From Kribbella antibiotica (GTDB lineage Bacteria > Actinomycetota > Actinomycetes > Propionibacteriales > Kribbellaceae): DNA of 56,538 bases. The notes beneath the pieces are model-generated. The model was given only the letters and a program-made list of their open reading frames with translations, did no database searches and was not told the DNA's origin. The position numbers and the translations under genes were made by a program. The first letter of the stretch is position 1, and each line of letters opens with the position of its first letter. Shown here piece after piece: positions 35,009 through 43,003 of this stretch. Location of the stretch: NCBI RefSeq assembly GCF_004349055.1, contig NZ_SMKX01000041.1:1-56538 (forward strand), read 5' to 3'.

Positions 35009-35734
35009 TTACCGCGCAGGAGGTTGGAACCGTCGTTGCGCCTGATCCGCCGCCCACCAAGGCACCCAGGGACGGTTCGTCTGCAGGTCGTCGAGGTGCG
35101 CGATCAGCTGTACGGCGAGCACTGCCGCCGCCGATGTGGAGACCGCCGAGATCGTCGACAGGATCACGTTCGTACGCAGGTCACCGACCGAGGTCGCGCC
35201 ACCGAGAACACCCCGCTGGACGATGTTGCCCGAGACCAGGCCGACCACCCAGGTCAGCCACCAGGCCCACACCAATCGGGTCCCCGGCAATTCGCGCAGC
35301 GACTCGGTCTGCGGCGGCGTCCGCGGGTCGCTGGCCGCGACGATGTCGTCCATCACCTGCTTGGGGTACCAGAGGTTCACCACCGGGCAGATCCAGCTCC
35401 CGAGCACCCAACCGCGAGTGAACCGATGCTCGCCCCGGCAGAACATCTCAGCGTTCCATCGAACCCGCCACAACCAGACGATGAACACCGCCGCCGCAGC
35501 GAACAGCACGATCGCCGAGACGATCCCGAGCGATCCCGAGAACAGGTCCGCCTCGGCCAGTCGATCCGGATCGTCGCCGTACCGCTCGACTGTCCGATAG
35601 GAGTACCAGTCCGACCACGTCGTGGCCCAGGTGGTGATCGTGACGACACCGATCAGCACCGAGGAGGCCAGGCCCATCGTCCGCTCAGAACTGAACCATC
35701 GGTCCAGCGGCGGTTGCGGCGGCCGGCTCGGCAT
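35009..35734 (-). CDS. DUF4328 membrane protein
   Basis: A 241-residue DUF4328 protein with little beyond the domain. Four or five hydrophobic segments and the shared motifs TTWSDWYSYRTVERYGDDPD, FTRGWVLGSWICPVVNLWYP and MDDIVAASDPRTP; it ends NRPWVPWWAADQAQRR. It lies upstream of, and in the same direction as, the long-tailed paralogue, 205 bp apart, suggesting local duplication. Function unknown. Confidence 0.85.
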   Translation of the reverse strand: MPSRPPQPPLDRWFSSERTMGLASSVLIGVVTITTWATTWSDWYSYRTVERYGDDPDRLAEADLFSGSLGIVSAIVLFAAAAVFIVWLWRVRWNAEMFCRGEHRFTRGWVLGSWICPVVNLWYPKQVMDDIVAASDPRTPPQTESLRELPGTRLVWAWWLTWVVGLVSGNIVQRGVLGGATSVGDLRTNVILSTISAVSTSAAAVLAVQLIAHLDDLQTNRPWVPWWAADQAQRRFQPPAR

Positions 35735-35785
35735 GGACCAAATGTAGGACAGGAGTCACACAAAGTGTCGGTGGCGCCCGCGAAG

Positions 35786-36271
35786 ATGGATGACATGCGC
35801 TGGTCAGTTATCGATTCACCGATTGGTGAGCTCTCGTTCGCCGTGGACGACACCGGCCTGTGCCGGGTCAGTTTCCAACGGCTGGATCATCCGGAGCAGA
35901 GCGATCCGCTGCTGACCAGGACGGCCGAGCAACTCACGGCGTACTTCGCCGGTGAGCTGCAGGAGTTCGACCTCCCACTGTCGGTGCGCAGCGGGACAAC
36001 CTTTGAGCGTGCTGTCTGGACGCACCTCTCCGAAATCCCCTACGGCGAGATGCAGACGTACGGCGATGTCGCCAAGATGGTGGCGGCGGATGTGGGTGCC
36101 TCCCGAGCCGTGGGGACGGCCTGCAACCGCAATCCGCTGCCGATCGTGGTGCCCTGTCACCGGGTGGTCGGCGCCGGCGGGAAGATGGTCGGCTTCGGTG
36201 GCGGGATCCCGACCAAACGGCATCTGCTCGAGCTCGAGGCACGGGTCAGCTTCGAGACCCTGTGGTCGTGA
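35786..36271 (+). CDS. ogt: Methylated-DNA--protein-cysteine S-methyltransferase
   Basis: A 161-residue O6-alkylguanine repair protein. The acceptor cysteine is Cys124 in IVVPCHRVV; GASRAVGTACNRNP is the DNA-binding helix-turn-helix. It removes alkyl groups from O6-guanine irreversibly. The length fits the Ogt type without an Ada regulatory domain. ATG 35786 was chosen; ATG 35795 is possible. It diverges from the DUF4328 gene over 51 bases. Confidence 0.93.
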   Translation: MDDMRWSVIDSPIGELSFAVDDTGLCRVSFQRLDHPEQSDPLLTRTAEQLTAYFAGELQEFDLPLSVRSGTTFERAVWTHLSEIPYGEMQTYGDVAKMVAADVGASRAVGTACNRNPLPIVVPCHRVVGAGGKMVGFGGGIPTKRHLLELEARVSFETLWS

Positions 36272-36447
36272 CTGCACACGGAGCGAAACCTGACGAAGAT
36301 CTGACACCGACATAGCCTCATTCGGCGCGCCTCGTTGGACAGAGCAGGACTACGGTTGCTATCAGCGATCAATCGATCACCCAAGAAACAAGCGATTCAG
36401 CAAATGATCGATGGTCGCGCCCTCCACCTGCCCGGGAAGACGCCCAA

Positions 36448-36777
36448 ATGACCAAGACCCGCTCGATCACCCACCCCCACCCGGACCTGAGCGCGCTGAT
36501 GGACAAGAGCGCCGAAGAATGGTCCGCTCCCGAAATCCAGGACGCCGCCCGGGCTGCGATGCAGACCCATGCGCCTGACCGGGAACCGATCACCCGCAGC
36601 AAACGGTTCGGCATCGTCCCGTGGATGCACCGCAATCACGCGCTGTGCACCCACTGCGGCGGCACCTACCCGTGCATCACCCACCGCTACGCCAGCCAGC
36701 TGCTGTCCGCCGGCCGCTACACGATGGCCGCGGCAGGCCACGACGACCACACGGACCCAGAGCCGCAACCGGTCTGA
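36448..36777 (+). CDS. Small Cys/His-motif protein of unknown function
   Basis: A 109-residue protein with an acidic helical N-terminal half (LSALMDKSAEEWSAPEIQDA) and a possible metal-binding motif CTHCGGTYPCITHRYA. The ending is acidic (HDDHTDPEPQPV). Such short proteins with CxxC-xxxYPC occur in actinobacteria, but I know no function. GGGAAG lies ahead of the ATG. It is flanked by a 176-bp gap upstream and a strong terminator downstream. Confidence 0.7.
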   Translation: MTKTRSITHPHPDLSALMDKSAEEWSAPEIQDAARAAMQTHAPDREPITRSKRFGIVPWMHRNHALCTHCGGTYPCITHRYASQLLSAGRYTMAAAGHDDHTDPEPQPV

Positions 36778-36791
36778 TCGGCAAAGAACAA

Positions 36792-36832
36792 CACGAAGGG
36801 CCGCAACCCCACCGGGGAAGCGGCCCTTCGTG
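36792..36832 (+). terminator. Bidirectional hairpin terminator
   Basis: A perfect 13-bp stem (CACGAAGGGCCGC / GCGGCCCTTCGTG) with a 15-base loop that holds its own CCCC/GGGG pairing. It lies between the convergent Cys/His gene and the DUF5324-like gene and should end both transcripts. T runs are short on both sides. Confidence 0.8.
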
Positions 36833-36846
36833 ATTGCGGTGCTAGC

Positions 36847-37575
36847 TCAGGAGTCGGTCGGCTTGGTGTCGGTCGACTTCCTGGGGGTGGTGGCCTTCTT
36901 GGCCGTGCCGTTCGACGCGGCCTTGACGTCGTCAGCCTTGGGCGCCTCGGCCTTGGGGGCTTCCGTCGTCGGAGCCTCCGGCTTCGGCGTCGTGTGACCG
37001 TTGGCGCTCTCTGCGTTCGAGCTCTGGGTGCGCGGGGCTGCAGCAGAGCTGTAGTCGCGACCGCTCGTCGGCGTCGACTGCCAGGCCGGCTCCGGCGGAG
37101 TCAGCAGCTTCTTGACAGCCGCTGCAGCGAGCGCACCGAAGCCGAGCAACAGCACCGCCGTACGGAGCTTGTGGCTCTTCTTCGGGACCTCGATCTCACC
37201 GCGCAGCGCGGCCTTGGTGGCCTTGCCTCGACGCGAGCTCTCCTCGATGACCGGCTCGGCGACGGCCGCCAGCGACGCCAGCGCTGCCGTCACCTTCGGC
37301 AGGACGTCGTCATTGAACCGCTCGCGCGCCTTCTCGGCCGCATGCTCGGTGGCCGGTCCGACCTTCGACAATGCGTCGTCGATGCGCGGTCCGGCCTTCT
37401 CGACCGCGACGTGGGCCAGGTGCGCGCCACGCTCGACAGCCTTCTCGGCGTACGGCGACACCTTCTCCCGTGCGGTGCCCACGGCCGGGCCGAACTTCTC
37501 CGACGCCGTTTCGGCGTACGGCCGGACCCGATCCTTGGCGATCTCGATCCGGCCCTTGGACTTCCTCAAACCCAC
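36847..37575 (-). CDS. DUF5324-like amphipathic-repeat protein with membrane helix
   Basis: A 242-residue protein. Its N-terminal 120 residues repeat an amphipathic unit (RVRPYAETASEKFGPAVGTA, REKVSPYAEKAVERGAHLAH, EKARERFNDDVLPKV), as in DUF5324 proteins of Streptomyces. A single helix follows (LRTAVLLLGFGALAAAAVKK) and then an Ala/Pro/Lys/Thr-rich tail. In Streptomyces this gene lies beside the PPIase and rhomboid genes, as it does here. GTG 37575 has GGAGGG four bases before it; ATG 37587 is in frame but lacks a ribosome site. Role unknown; the repeats suggest membrane or wall association. Confidence 0.75.
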   Translation of the reverse strand: MGLRKSKGRIEIAKDRVRPYAETASEKFGPAVGTAREKVSPYAEKAVERGAHLAHVAVEKAGPRIDDALSKVGPATEHAAEKARERFNDDVLPKVTAALASLAAVAEPVIEESSRRGKATKAALRGEIEVPKKSHKLRTAVLLLGFGALAAAAVKKLLTPPEPAWQSTPTSGRDYSSAAAPRTQSSNAESANGHTTPKPEAPTTEAPKAEAPKADDVKAASNGTAKKATTPRKSTDTKPTDS

Positions 37576-37733
37576 AGTGCCCTCCATGGACGCAACTGAT
37601 ACCGCTCTGGACAAATCCGGTCTCATCTGCATCGTAGCCGTACCCACCTGGCAAACCCCCGGTCCCACTGATTCTTGCCTGGACGTGACAGGATCGATGG
37701 CGTCAGAGGTAACTACCGAGGAAAGTGACTCCC

Positions 37734-38276
37734 GTGGCCGAAGAGCTGTACGCAACCCTGCAGACGACGATGGGTGATGTCGTCATCCGGTTGTTCCCCA
37801 ACCACGCACCCAAGACCGTGGAGAACTTCGTCGGCCTGGCCGAAGGCACCAAGGAGTGGACGGACGCCCAGACCGGGCAGCCGAGCCACGAGAAGTTCTA
37901 CGACGGCCTGGGCTTCCACCGCGTCATCAAGGGCTTCATGATCCAGGGCGGCTGCCCGCTCGGGACCGGGACCGGTACGCCGGGCTTCTCGTTCGACGAC
38001 GAGATCCACCCCGAGCTCCAGTTCGACCGTCCGTACCTGCTGGCGATGGCGAACGCCGGCATCCAGTTCGGCAAGGGCACCAACGGCTCGCAGTTCTTCG
38101 TGACCGTGACGCCGACGCCGCACCTGAACCGCAAGCACACGATCTTCGGCGAGGTTGCCGACGACGCGTCGCGCAAGGTCATCGACGAGATTGCGGTCGT
38201 CAAGACCGCGGCCGCCGACCGGCCGATCGATCCCATCGTGATCAACCACGTGGTCATCGAGCGCAAGAACGCCTGA
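37734..38276 (+). CDS. ppiA: Cyclophilin-type peptidyl-prolyl cis-trans isomerase
   Basis: A 180-residue cytoplasmic cyclophilin (family motifs FYDGLGFHRVIKGFMIQGGC, NAGIQFGKGTNGSQFFVTVT and HLNRKHTIFGEV, with the catalytic Arg and the Gln-Phe pair). It catalyses proline isomerisation in folding. GTG 37734 is preferred to GTG 37725 because GAGGAAA lies 9 bases before it. It corresponds to PpiA next to crgA in mycobacteria and diverges from the DUF5324-like gene. Confidence 0.93.
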   Translation: MAEELYATLQTTMGDVVIRLFPNHAPKTVENFVGLAEGTKEWTDAQTGQPSHEKFYDGLGFHRVIKGFMIQGGCPLGTGTGTPGFSFDDEIHPELQFDRPYLLAMANAGIQFGKGTNGSQFFVTVTPTPHLNRKHTIFGEVADDASRKVIDEIAVVKTAAADRPIDPIVINHVVIERKNA

Positions 38277-38339
38277 TCCACCCCCCGCGGGACCGGTCAG
38301 CGGACCGGTCCCGTCGCCCGTTCCCCGGAGGACCGCCGC

Positions 38340-39095
38340 GTGACCGAACCGTATGCCGGCCCTGTCTGCTACCGGCACCAGAACCGGCCCGCGGGTGTGC
38401 GGTGCCAGCGCTGCGACCGCCCGATCTGCCCGGACTGTATGAACAATGCGGCCGTCGGCTTCCAGTGCCCGAGCTGTTTCAACGAGGGCGTGAAGTCGAT
38501 CCCGAAGACCCGTACGTCGCTCGGCGGCGTCCAGCGCGGCGGTAACCCGCAGGTCATCACGATCACCCTGCTGGCGCTCAACGTGCTCGTCTTCATCGCG
38601 GTCCGGACCGGCAGCCCAAGGCTCCTCAGCGACCTCGTGCTCTACCCGGTCATGGTGGACTCCGAGCCGTGGCGCCTGCTCACGTCGGCCTTCACCCACG
38701 TGCAGATCTTCCACATCTTCTCGAACCTGTTCATGCTGTGGCAGATCGGTCCGCCACTGGAGCAGATGCTCGGCCGCCTGCGCTTCACCATCCTGTATCT
38801 GCTGTCCGCCCTCGGCGGCGGCGTCGCAGTCTGGCTGCTGAGCGCCCCCGGTACGCCGACCCTCGGCGCATCCGGCGCGGTCCTCGGCCTGGTCGGCGCC
38901 CTGCTGGTGATCAGCCGCGCCCGCGGACTCGACGTCACCTGGATCCTCGGCTACGTCGCCGTCACCGCCGTGATCTCGTTCCTGCTCCCGAACATCTCCT
39001 GGGAAGGTCACCTCGGCGGCTTCGTCACCGGCGCCGCAGTCGCCTGGCTGTTCCTCCAGGACACCAAGCGCCGGCAGGACAAAGCTCGGCGCTAG
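38340..39095 (+). CDS. Rhomboid-family intramembrane serine protease with zinc-binding N-terminus
   Basis: A 251-residue membrane protease. The N-terminal 45 residues carry a B-box-like zinc site (CYRHQNRPAGVRCQRCDRPI then CPDCMNNAAVGFQCPSC). Six membrane segments follow with the catalytic dyad Ser178 in LGASGAVLGLVG and His224 in EGHLGGFVTG. It cleaves membrane protein substrates in the bilayer, not known here. GGAGG precedes the GTG. It follows ppiA by 63 bases, probably one operon. Confidence 0.93.
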   Translation: MTEPYAGPVCYRHQNRPAGVRCQRCDRPICPDCMNNAAVGFQCPSCFNEGVKSIPKTRTSLGGVQRGGNPQVITITLLALNVLVFIAVRTGSPRLLSDLVLYPVMVDSEPWRLLTSAFTHVQIFHIFSNLFMLWQIGPPLEQMLGRLRFTILYLLSALGGGVAVWLLSAPGTPTLGASGAVLGLVGALLVISRARGLDVTWILGYVAVTAVISFLLPNISWEGHLGGFVTGAAVAWLFLQDTKRRQDKARR

Positions 39096-39508
39096 TCCAC
39101 AGCGTGCTCCGTACGGCGCGGCCCGAACTCGTCGGTGTGGTCGAGCGCCTGGCCATCGAGATGCCAGCTCCAGCTCGTGGTCGGCGTGATCTGCAAGTAC
39201 GGGCCCGCACCGAACCGCCCCGCCCGGGTCATCACCTCGGCCGTCCCGTACACCCGCAGGAAGCGCGGCGACCACGGGTCGACCGAGACCAGGTCGTCGA
39301 TCACGAACGCGACCTGCTGCTGCCCAGCCGCGACGTTGCGCAGCTTGCGCGTCCGGGCCGGCTCCATCGCCCCGCCGATGTAGAAGTACTTCCCGTCGTA
39401 CTCGAACCCCACGGGCACCACATCCGGTTGCCCGTTCGCGCCGACCGTGGCCAGCCGGGCGAGCGGCTGCGTCTTCAGATAGTTCAGCTCTTCCTCAGTG
39501 AATGCCAT
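39092..39508 (-). CDS. PPOX-class F420-dependent oxidoreductase-like protein
   Basis: A 138-residue split-barrel protein: PLARLATVGANGQPDVVPVG, FYIGGAMEPARTRKLRNVAA, QVAFVIDDLVSVDPWSPRFL and RVYGTAEV are hallmarks of actinobacterial PPOX proteins that bind F420 or a flavin. Substrate unknown. ATG 39508 fits the family start. It diverges from a TetR gene with a 22-bp palindrome directly upstream, and its end overlaps the rhomboid stop. Confidence 0.88.
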   Translation of the reverse strand: MAFTEEELNYLKTQPLARLATVGANGQPDVVPVGFEYDGKYFYIGGAMEPARTRKLRNVAAGQQQVAFVIDDLVSVDPWSPRFLRVYGTAEVMTRAGRFGAGPYLQITPTTSWSWHLDGQALDHTDEFGPRRTEHAVD

Positions 39509-39515
39509 ATACTCA

Positions 39516-39537
39516 AAGTACAACGGTCGTTGCACTT
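39516..39537. promoter_or_regulatory. 22-bp TetR-type operator
   Basis: AAGTACAACGG and TCGTTGCACTT form a 22-bp palindrome with 9 of 11 paired positions, directly between the divergent PPOX and TetR starts (7 bases before the PPOX ATG, 15 before the TetR GTG). It is the only strong dyad there and is well placed to control both genes and the coupled aldo/keto reductase. Confidence 0.6.
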
Positions 39538-39552
39538 ACGCCAAGGAGCTCC

Positions 39553-40149
39553 GTGGCCCGAACCAGCAAGCGGCAGGACGTGCTCAGCGGTGCGTTGACC
39601 GTGTTCGCGCGGGACGGCTATGCGCGGGCGAGTATCGACGTCATTGCGGCTGCGGCCGGCGTCTCGACCCGAACGCTCTACAACCACTTCGGCGACAAGG
39701 CCGAGTTGTTCCGGGTGGTCATCCAGGAGAGTGCGGTCCGGGTCGCCGCCGCGCAACTTGCCATCGTCGAGAGCCACCTGACCGAGATCACCGACCTCGA
39801 GTCCGACCTGGTCGCCTTCGGTATCGCCTGGCGGACGCCGATCCCCGACTTCGCCGAGCACTCGGCCCTGGTCCGGCAGATCAACGCCGAGGCCGGTCAC
39901 CTCCCCGAGGACGCCATCGACGCCTGGCAGGAGGCCGGCCCCCTCGCCGTACGGCGGGCGATCGCCGACCGGTTCGCTGCCCTCGCCGCCGACGGACTGC
40001 TCCGGATCGACGACCCACTGCGGGCGGCACTGCACTTCTCGCTACTCATCTCCGGATCCAATCCGTCCTACCGTGGAGGACCTATGCCCGACCTCGCCGA
40101 CACCGTCACCACCGGCGTCCACGCCTTCCTCCACGGCTACGCCAACTGA
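39553..40149 (+). CDS. TetR-family repressor
   Basis: A 198-residue TetR protein with the HTH KRQDVLSGALTVFARDGYAR, ASIDVIAAAAGVSTRTLYNH, FGDKAELF and a C-terminal domain of the TetR_C_14 type. AAGGAG lies 8 bases before the GTG. Its stop overlaps the next start (TGATG), so regulator and aldo/keto reductase are coupled. Likely target: the 22-bp palindrome upstream. Confidence 0.9.
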   Translation: MARTSKRQDVLSGALTVFARDGYARASIDVIAAAAGVSTRTLYNHFGDKAELFRVVIQESAVRVAAAQLAIVESHLTEITDLESDLVAFGIAWRTPIPDFAEHSALVRQINAEAGHLPEDAIDAWQEAGPLAVRRAIADRFAALAADGLLRIDDPLRAALHFSLLISGSNPSYRGGPMPDLADTVTTGVHAFLHGYAN

Positions 40150-41072
40150 TGCGCTACCGGCTGTTCGGTCGCACCGGCCTCCGCGTCTCCGAACTGTTCC
40201 TCGGCGCCATGCGCTTCACGTCGGTCGAACAGGCCCGCCCGATCATCGACCTGTACGCCGCATCCGGCGGCAACGTGATCGACACCGCCGACGCGTACGG
40301 CCCGAGCGAGGACATCGTCGGCGAGGTGCTCGCCGAACGCCGGGACCAGTTCGTGCTGGCGTCGAAGTACTCGCTGCCGCGGGACCGGCACGATGTCAAT
40401 GCCACCGGCAACCATCGGAAGAACCTCCGGCTCGCCCTCGAGTCCAGTCTGCGGCGGCTCGGCACCGACTACCTCGACATCTACTGGGTGCACTACTGGG
40501 AGCGGCACACCCCGATCGAGGAGACGTTGCGTGCGCTCGATGACGCCGTCCGCGCCGGGAAGATCCTGTACGCCGGGATCTCGGACGCGCCGGCCTGGCT
40601 CGTCGCGCGCGGCAACACCCTGGCCGAGTGGCGGGACTGGTCGCCGTTCGTGGGCCTGCAGGTGCCGTACAGCCTGCTGCAGCGTGACATCGAGCGTGAG
40701 TTGCTGCCGATGGCAGAGGCGTTCGGGATGACCGTCGCGGCCTGGGCCCCACTGGCGCACGGCCGGCTCACGAAACCCGCAGCCGACGACGCTGTGGTCA
40801 GCACTGTCCACGAGGTGGCCGCCGAACTCGGCGCCACCCCCGCGCAGGTCGCCCTCGCCTGGACCAGAACCCATTCACCGGCCGTGCATCCACTCGTCGG
40901 CGCAAGCTCACCCGAGCAACTCACGGACAACCTCGGCGCACTCAGCCTCGATCTGCCGCCCGACGCCGTACAACGGCTGGAGACCGCCACCGGCTTCGCG
41001 ATCGGCTTCCCACAGGACTTCATCACCGAGGCCATGCTCGACCCCGACCGCATCGACGGCCGGCGAGTCTGA
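40149..41072 (+). CDS. Aldo/keto reductase
   Basis: A 307-residue NADPH-dependent oxidoreductase of the AKR fold. It begins MRYRLFGRTGLRVSELFLGA; catalytic residues are in NVIDTADAYG (Asp, Tyr), VLASKYSL (Lys) and YWVHYWE (His). VHPLVGASSPEQLTDNL is the cofactor-binding end. Substrate unknown. With the TetR gene and the divergent PPOX protein it forms a small redox-response unit. Confidence 0.92.
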   Translation: MRYRLFGRTGLRVSELFLGAMRFTSVEQARPIIDLYAASGGNVIDTADAYGPSEDIVGEVLAERRDQFVLASKYSLPRDRHDVNATGNHRKNLRLALESSLRRLGTDYLDIYWVHYWERHTPIEETLRALDDAVRAGKILYAGISDAPAWLVARGNTLAEWRDWSPFVGLQVPYSLLQRDIERELLPMAEAFGMTVAAWAPLAHGRLTKPAADDAVVSTVHEVAAELGATPAQVALAWTRTHSPAVHPLVGASSPEQLTDNLGALSLDLPPDAVQRLETATGFAIGFPQDFITEAMLDPDRIDGRRV

Positions 41073-41150
41073 TTTGAGGGCTAGGCCACAATTAGCGCTC
41101 GGTTGGATCAAAAACCGTGACACCTTCCGGTGTGGCGTGTCCTATAGAGG

Positions 41151-41174
41151 CACGTCCCGACGGGGGACCCAGGC
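41151..41174 (+). promoter_or_regulatory. Possible remnant of a c-di-AMP (ydaO-type) riboswitch
   Basis: The string GACGGGGGACCCAGG (41159-41173) matches the invariant 5' core of ydaO-class riboswitches (GGGGGACCCA). The other conserved parts, GGGGTGAAT and CCGTCAGCTAACC, are not present in order; only a vague CCCGTGTCAGC occurs at 41241-41251. An ORF with AGGA starts 16 bases later. At best this is a truncated copy; chance similarity cannot be excluded. Confidence 0.25.
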
Positions 41175-41189
41175 GGTTAGGACTGTTCG

Positions 41190-41471
41190 ATGAGCCCACG
41201 CGCAGTGAACAAGCGCGCCCGGCCCGGTAACGAACCGGCGCCCGTGTCAGCGCAGGATCAAGCAGCTGTCCCCGAATTCATGCCAGAGATACCGCTCATG
41301 CAGAGCCGCGTCGTAGGCCTGCTGCACGGTGCCACCTCCCGCCACGGACTCCAGGAGGAGAAGGTGCGAGGCCTCGGGAGCGTGCATTCCGGTGATGAGT
41401 CCGTCGACGACGGCAGCGGGGTGATCGGGACCGAGGACGAGGTCGGTCCAGCCGCGCGCAGCGACGACTGA
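41190..41471 (+). pseudogene. Possible truncated 5' end of a cell-wall protein gene
   Basis: ATG 41190 opens MSPRAVNKRARPGNEPAPVS, a basic start that looks like the N-terminus of riboswitch-controlled wall hydrolases or Rpf-like proteins. After residue 19 the frame runs antisense through the QueA-like gene and loses any family character. I read it as the leftover 5' end of a gene cut by a deletion that joined it to the QueA-like 3' end. It may equally be an accidental frame. Confidence 0.25.
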
Positions 41472-42278
41472 TCCGTCCGCCGCGACCGCCGACTCGATCG
41501 CCCGGACCGCAGTGGTTCCCACTGCCACGATGCGACCGCCGTTGCCCTTGACCCAGTTCACCAAACCTGCGGTGTGCTCGGGTACGTCGTACCGCTCGGG
41601 CAACGGCGGTTCGTGGCTCTCCAGCGAGGAGACACCACAGTGCAACGTGATCGGCGCGATCAGGACGCCTTGCGCAGCCAGTCGACTCACCAGCTCGAAG
41701 CTGAACGGACGCGCCGCGCTCGGCATCTCCGCGCTGCCCGGATCCCTCGCAAAGACAGTCTGGTACGACGCCAACGGCCACTGTTTGTTCACGTAGCTAT
41801 AGGTGATCGGGCGCCCGTGCCGTTGCAGGTAGCCCACCATGTCGGTCACGGGCGGCTTGGCTCGCCACAGCCGGTTCGACTCCGACTGGTACGGCGCTAG
41901 CAGCGTCAGGATGCCGCGTGGCAACTCCACCTGATCACCCGCCGTACCGCCGAGCATCGGTGCGCCGCCGTTGCGTAGTTCGACCACCCAGTTGCCGTCG
42001 TCGAGCGCAGTGGAGAAGTGCACGACCACTCGCGCCACACCGGCTCCCGTGATCCAGGTGCCGTCCACTGCGGCGGCCAGCGTCCCGGAGGTGTTGACCA
42101 GTAGGAGATCTCCGGGCCGGAGGTGGTTGCCGATCCGATCGAAGCGGGTGTGCGTGATGGTCGACCCCTCCGCGACCAGCAGCTTCACCTGATCCCGCGC
42201 CAGCCCTCTGGCCTCCGGAGGCTCCGTAGCGTTGAGTGAATCGGGCAGGACGAATCTCGTGTGCGGATGAACAGTCAC
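41247..42278 (-). CDS. QueA-like S-adenosylmethionine:tRNA ribosyltransferase-isomerase
   Basis: A 343-residue protein of the QueA family: RPGDLLLVNTSGTLAAAV, LPERYDVPEHTAGLVNWVKG, VGTTAVRAIESAV, ITGMHAPEASHLLLLESV and AYDAALHERYLWHEFGDSCL match the enzyme that adds the epoxyqueuosine ring to tRNA. No tgt, queG or preQ0 gene is seen here, and queuosine is uncommon in actinobacteria, so this paralogue may act on something else. GTG start overlaps the SDR stop (GTGA), so both come from one mRNA. Confidence 0.85.
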   Translation of the reverse strand: MTVHPHTRFVLPDSLNATEPPEARGLARDQVKLLVAEGSTITHTRFDRIGNHLRPGDLLLVNTSGTLAAAVDGTWITGAGVARVVVHFSTALDDGNWVVELRNGGAPMLGGTAGDQVELPRGILTLLAPYQSESNRLWRAKPPVTDMVGYLQRHGRPITYSYVNKQWPLASYQTVFARDPGSAEMPSAARPFSFELVSRLAAQGVLIAPITLHCGVSSLESHEPPLPERYDVPEHTAGLVNWVKGNGGRIVAVGTTAVRAIESAVAADGSVVAARGWTDLVLGPDHPAAVVDGLITGMHAPEASHLLLLESVAGGGTVQQAYDAALHERYLWHEFGDSCLILR

Positions 42279-42994
42279 GGTGTCACCGCCGGCGTGAACT
42301 CGGCTGCGCGGTAGCGCCCGCTCGCCGGCCGCTGGTCCAGCAACGCCAGAAACGCCGGTACGACGGTGGCTGGCTCCGGCCGGTCCGAGATGTCCTCGCC
42401 AGGGAAGGCGGCCTGGTGCATCGCAGTGCGCAGATCACCTGGGTCAACGGCGTACACCGCCAGCGCCGGGTGCTCTTGCCCCAGGACTCGGGTTGCGTGG
42501 TCGAGTGCAGCCTTGGCGGAGCCATAGCCGCCCCAGGTTTCGTAGGCCTCGACTGCGGCATCAGAACTGATATTGACGACCACTCCGGTCGCCGCTGTGA
42601 GCTGTGGCAGCAGAGCCTGCGTGAGAGCGAGCGGTGCGAGCACGTTGACCTCGTAGACACGACGCAGCTCGTCGAGGTCCGCAGAACCCAACGCCTGCAG
42701 GGGACTGGGCCCGAGGTAGCTCGCGTTGTTGATCAGCAGGTCGAGACGGCCGAGCTCCTCGATGGCGTCGGCCAGGTCAGCGCGGTGCTGCGGATCGGTC
42801 ACGTCACCTGCGAGCGGTACGACGTCGGTGCGATCGGCCAGTGCGTCGGCGGCATCCTTGAGCGCGTCGGCACCGCGGGCATTGATCACCAGCGCCCAGC
42901 CCCGATCGGCCAGACCATGCGCGAGCGCAAGACCGAGACCGGCCGAGGCGCCGGTGATGAGAGCAACAGGACGGTTGGCGGGTTCAGGAGTCAT
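42275..42994 (-). CDS. Short-chain dehydrogenase/reductase
   Basis: A 239-residue classical SDR from ATG 42994. The cofactor motif is ALITGASAGLGLALAHG; NNASY follows the fourth strand, catalytic Ser lies in VNISSDAAV and the YxxxK motif is YGSAKAALDH. ARG after the second strand suggests NADP preference. It could reduce a ketone such as an acyl- or alkyl-DHAP next to the AGPS-like gene (inference). A promoter with a 14-bp palindrome lies just upstream. Confidence 0.88.
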   Translation of the reverse strand: MTPEPANRPVALITGASAGLGLALAHGLADRGWALVINARGADALKDAADALADRTDVVPLAGDVTDPQHRADLADAIEELGRLDLLINNASYLGPSPLQALGSADLDELRRVYEVNVLAPLALTQALLPQLTAATGVVVNISSDAAVEAYETWGGYGSAKAALDHATRVLGQEHPALAVYAVDPGDLRTAMHQAAFPGEDISDRPEPATVVPAFLALLDQRPASGRYRAAEFTPAVTP

Positions 42995-43003
42995 GCCCGA
43001 ACT

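Noticed and set aside
36362..36414. Imperfect repeat around CGATCAATCGATC and GATCGATGGTCGC upstream of the Cys/His protein
   Set aside because: Arms match only partly and need a gap; could be a hairpin or operator but support is too weak.
37713..39275. 520-codon minus-strand ORF across ppiA and rhomboid genes
   Set aside because: Shadow of two clear genes; Asp/Gly/Arg/His-biased and no motif.
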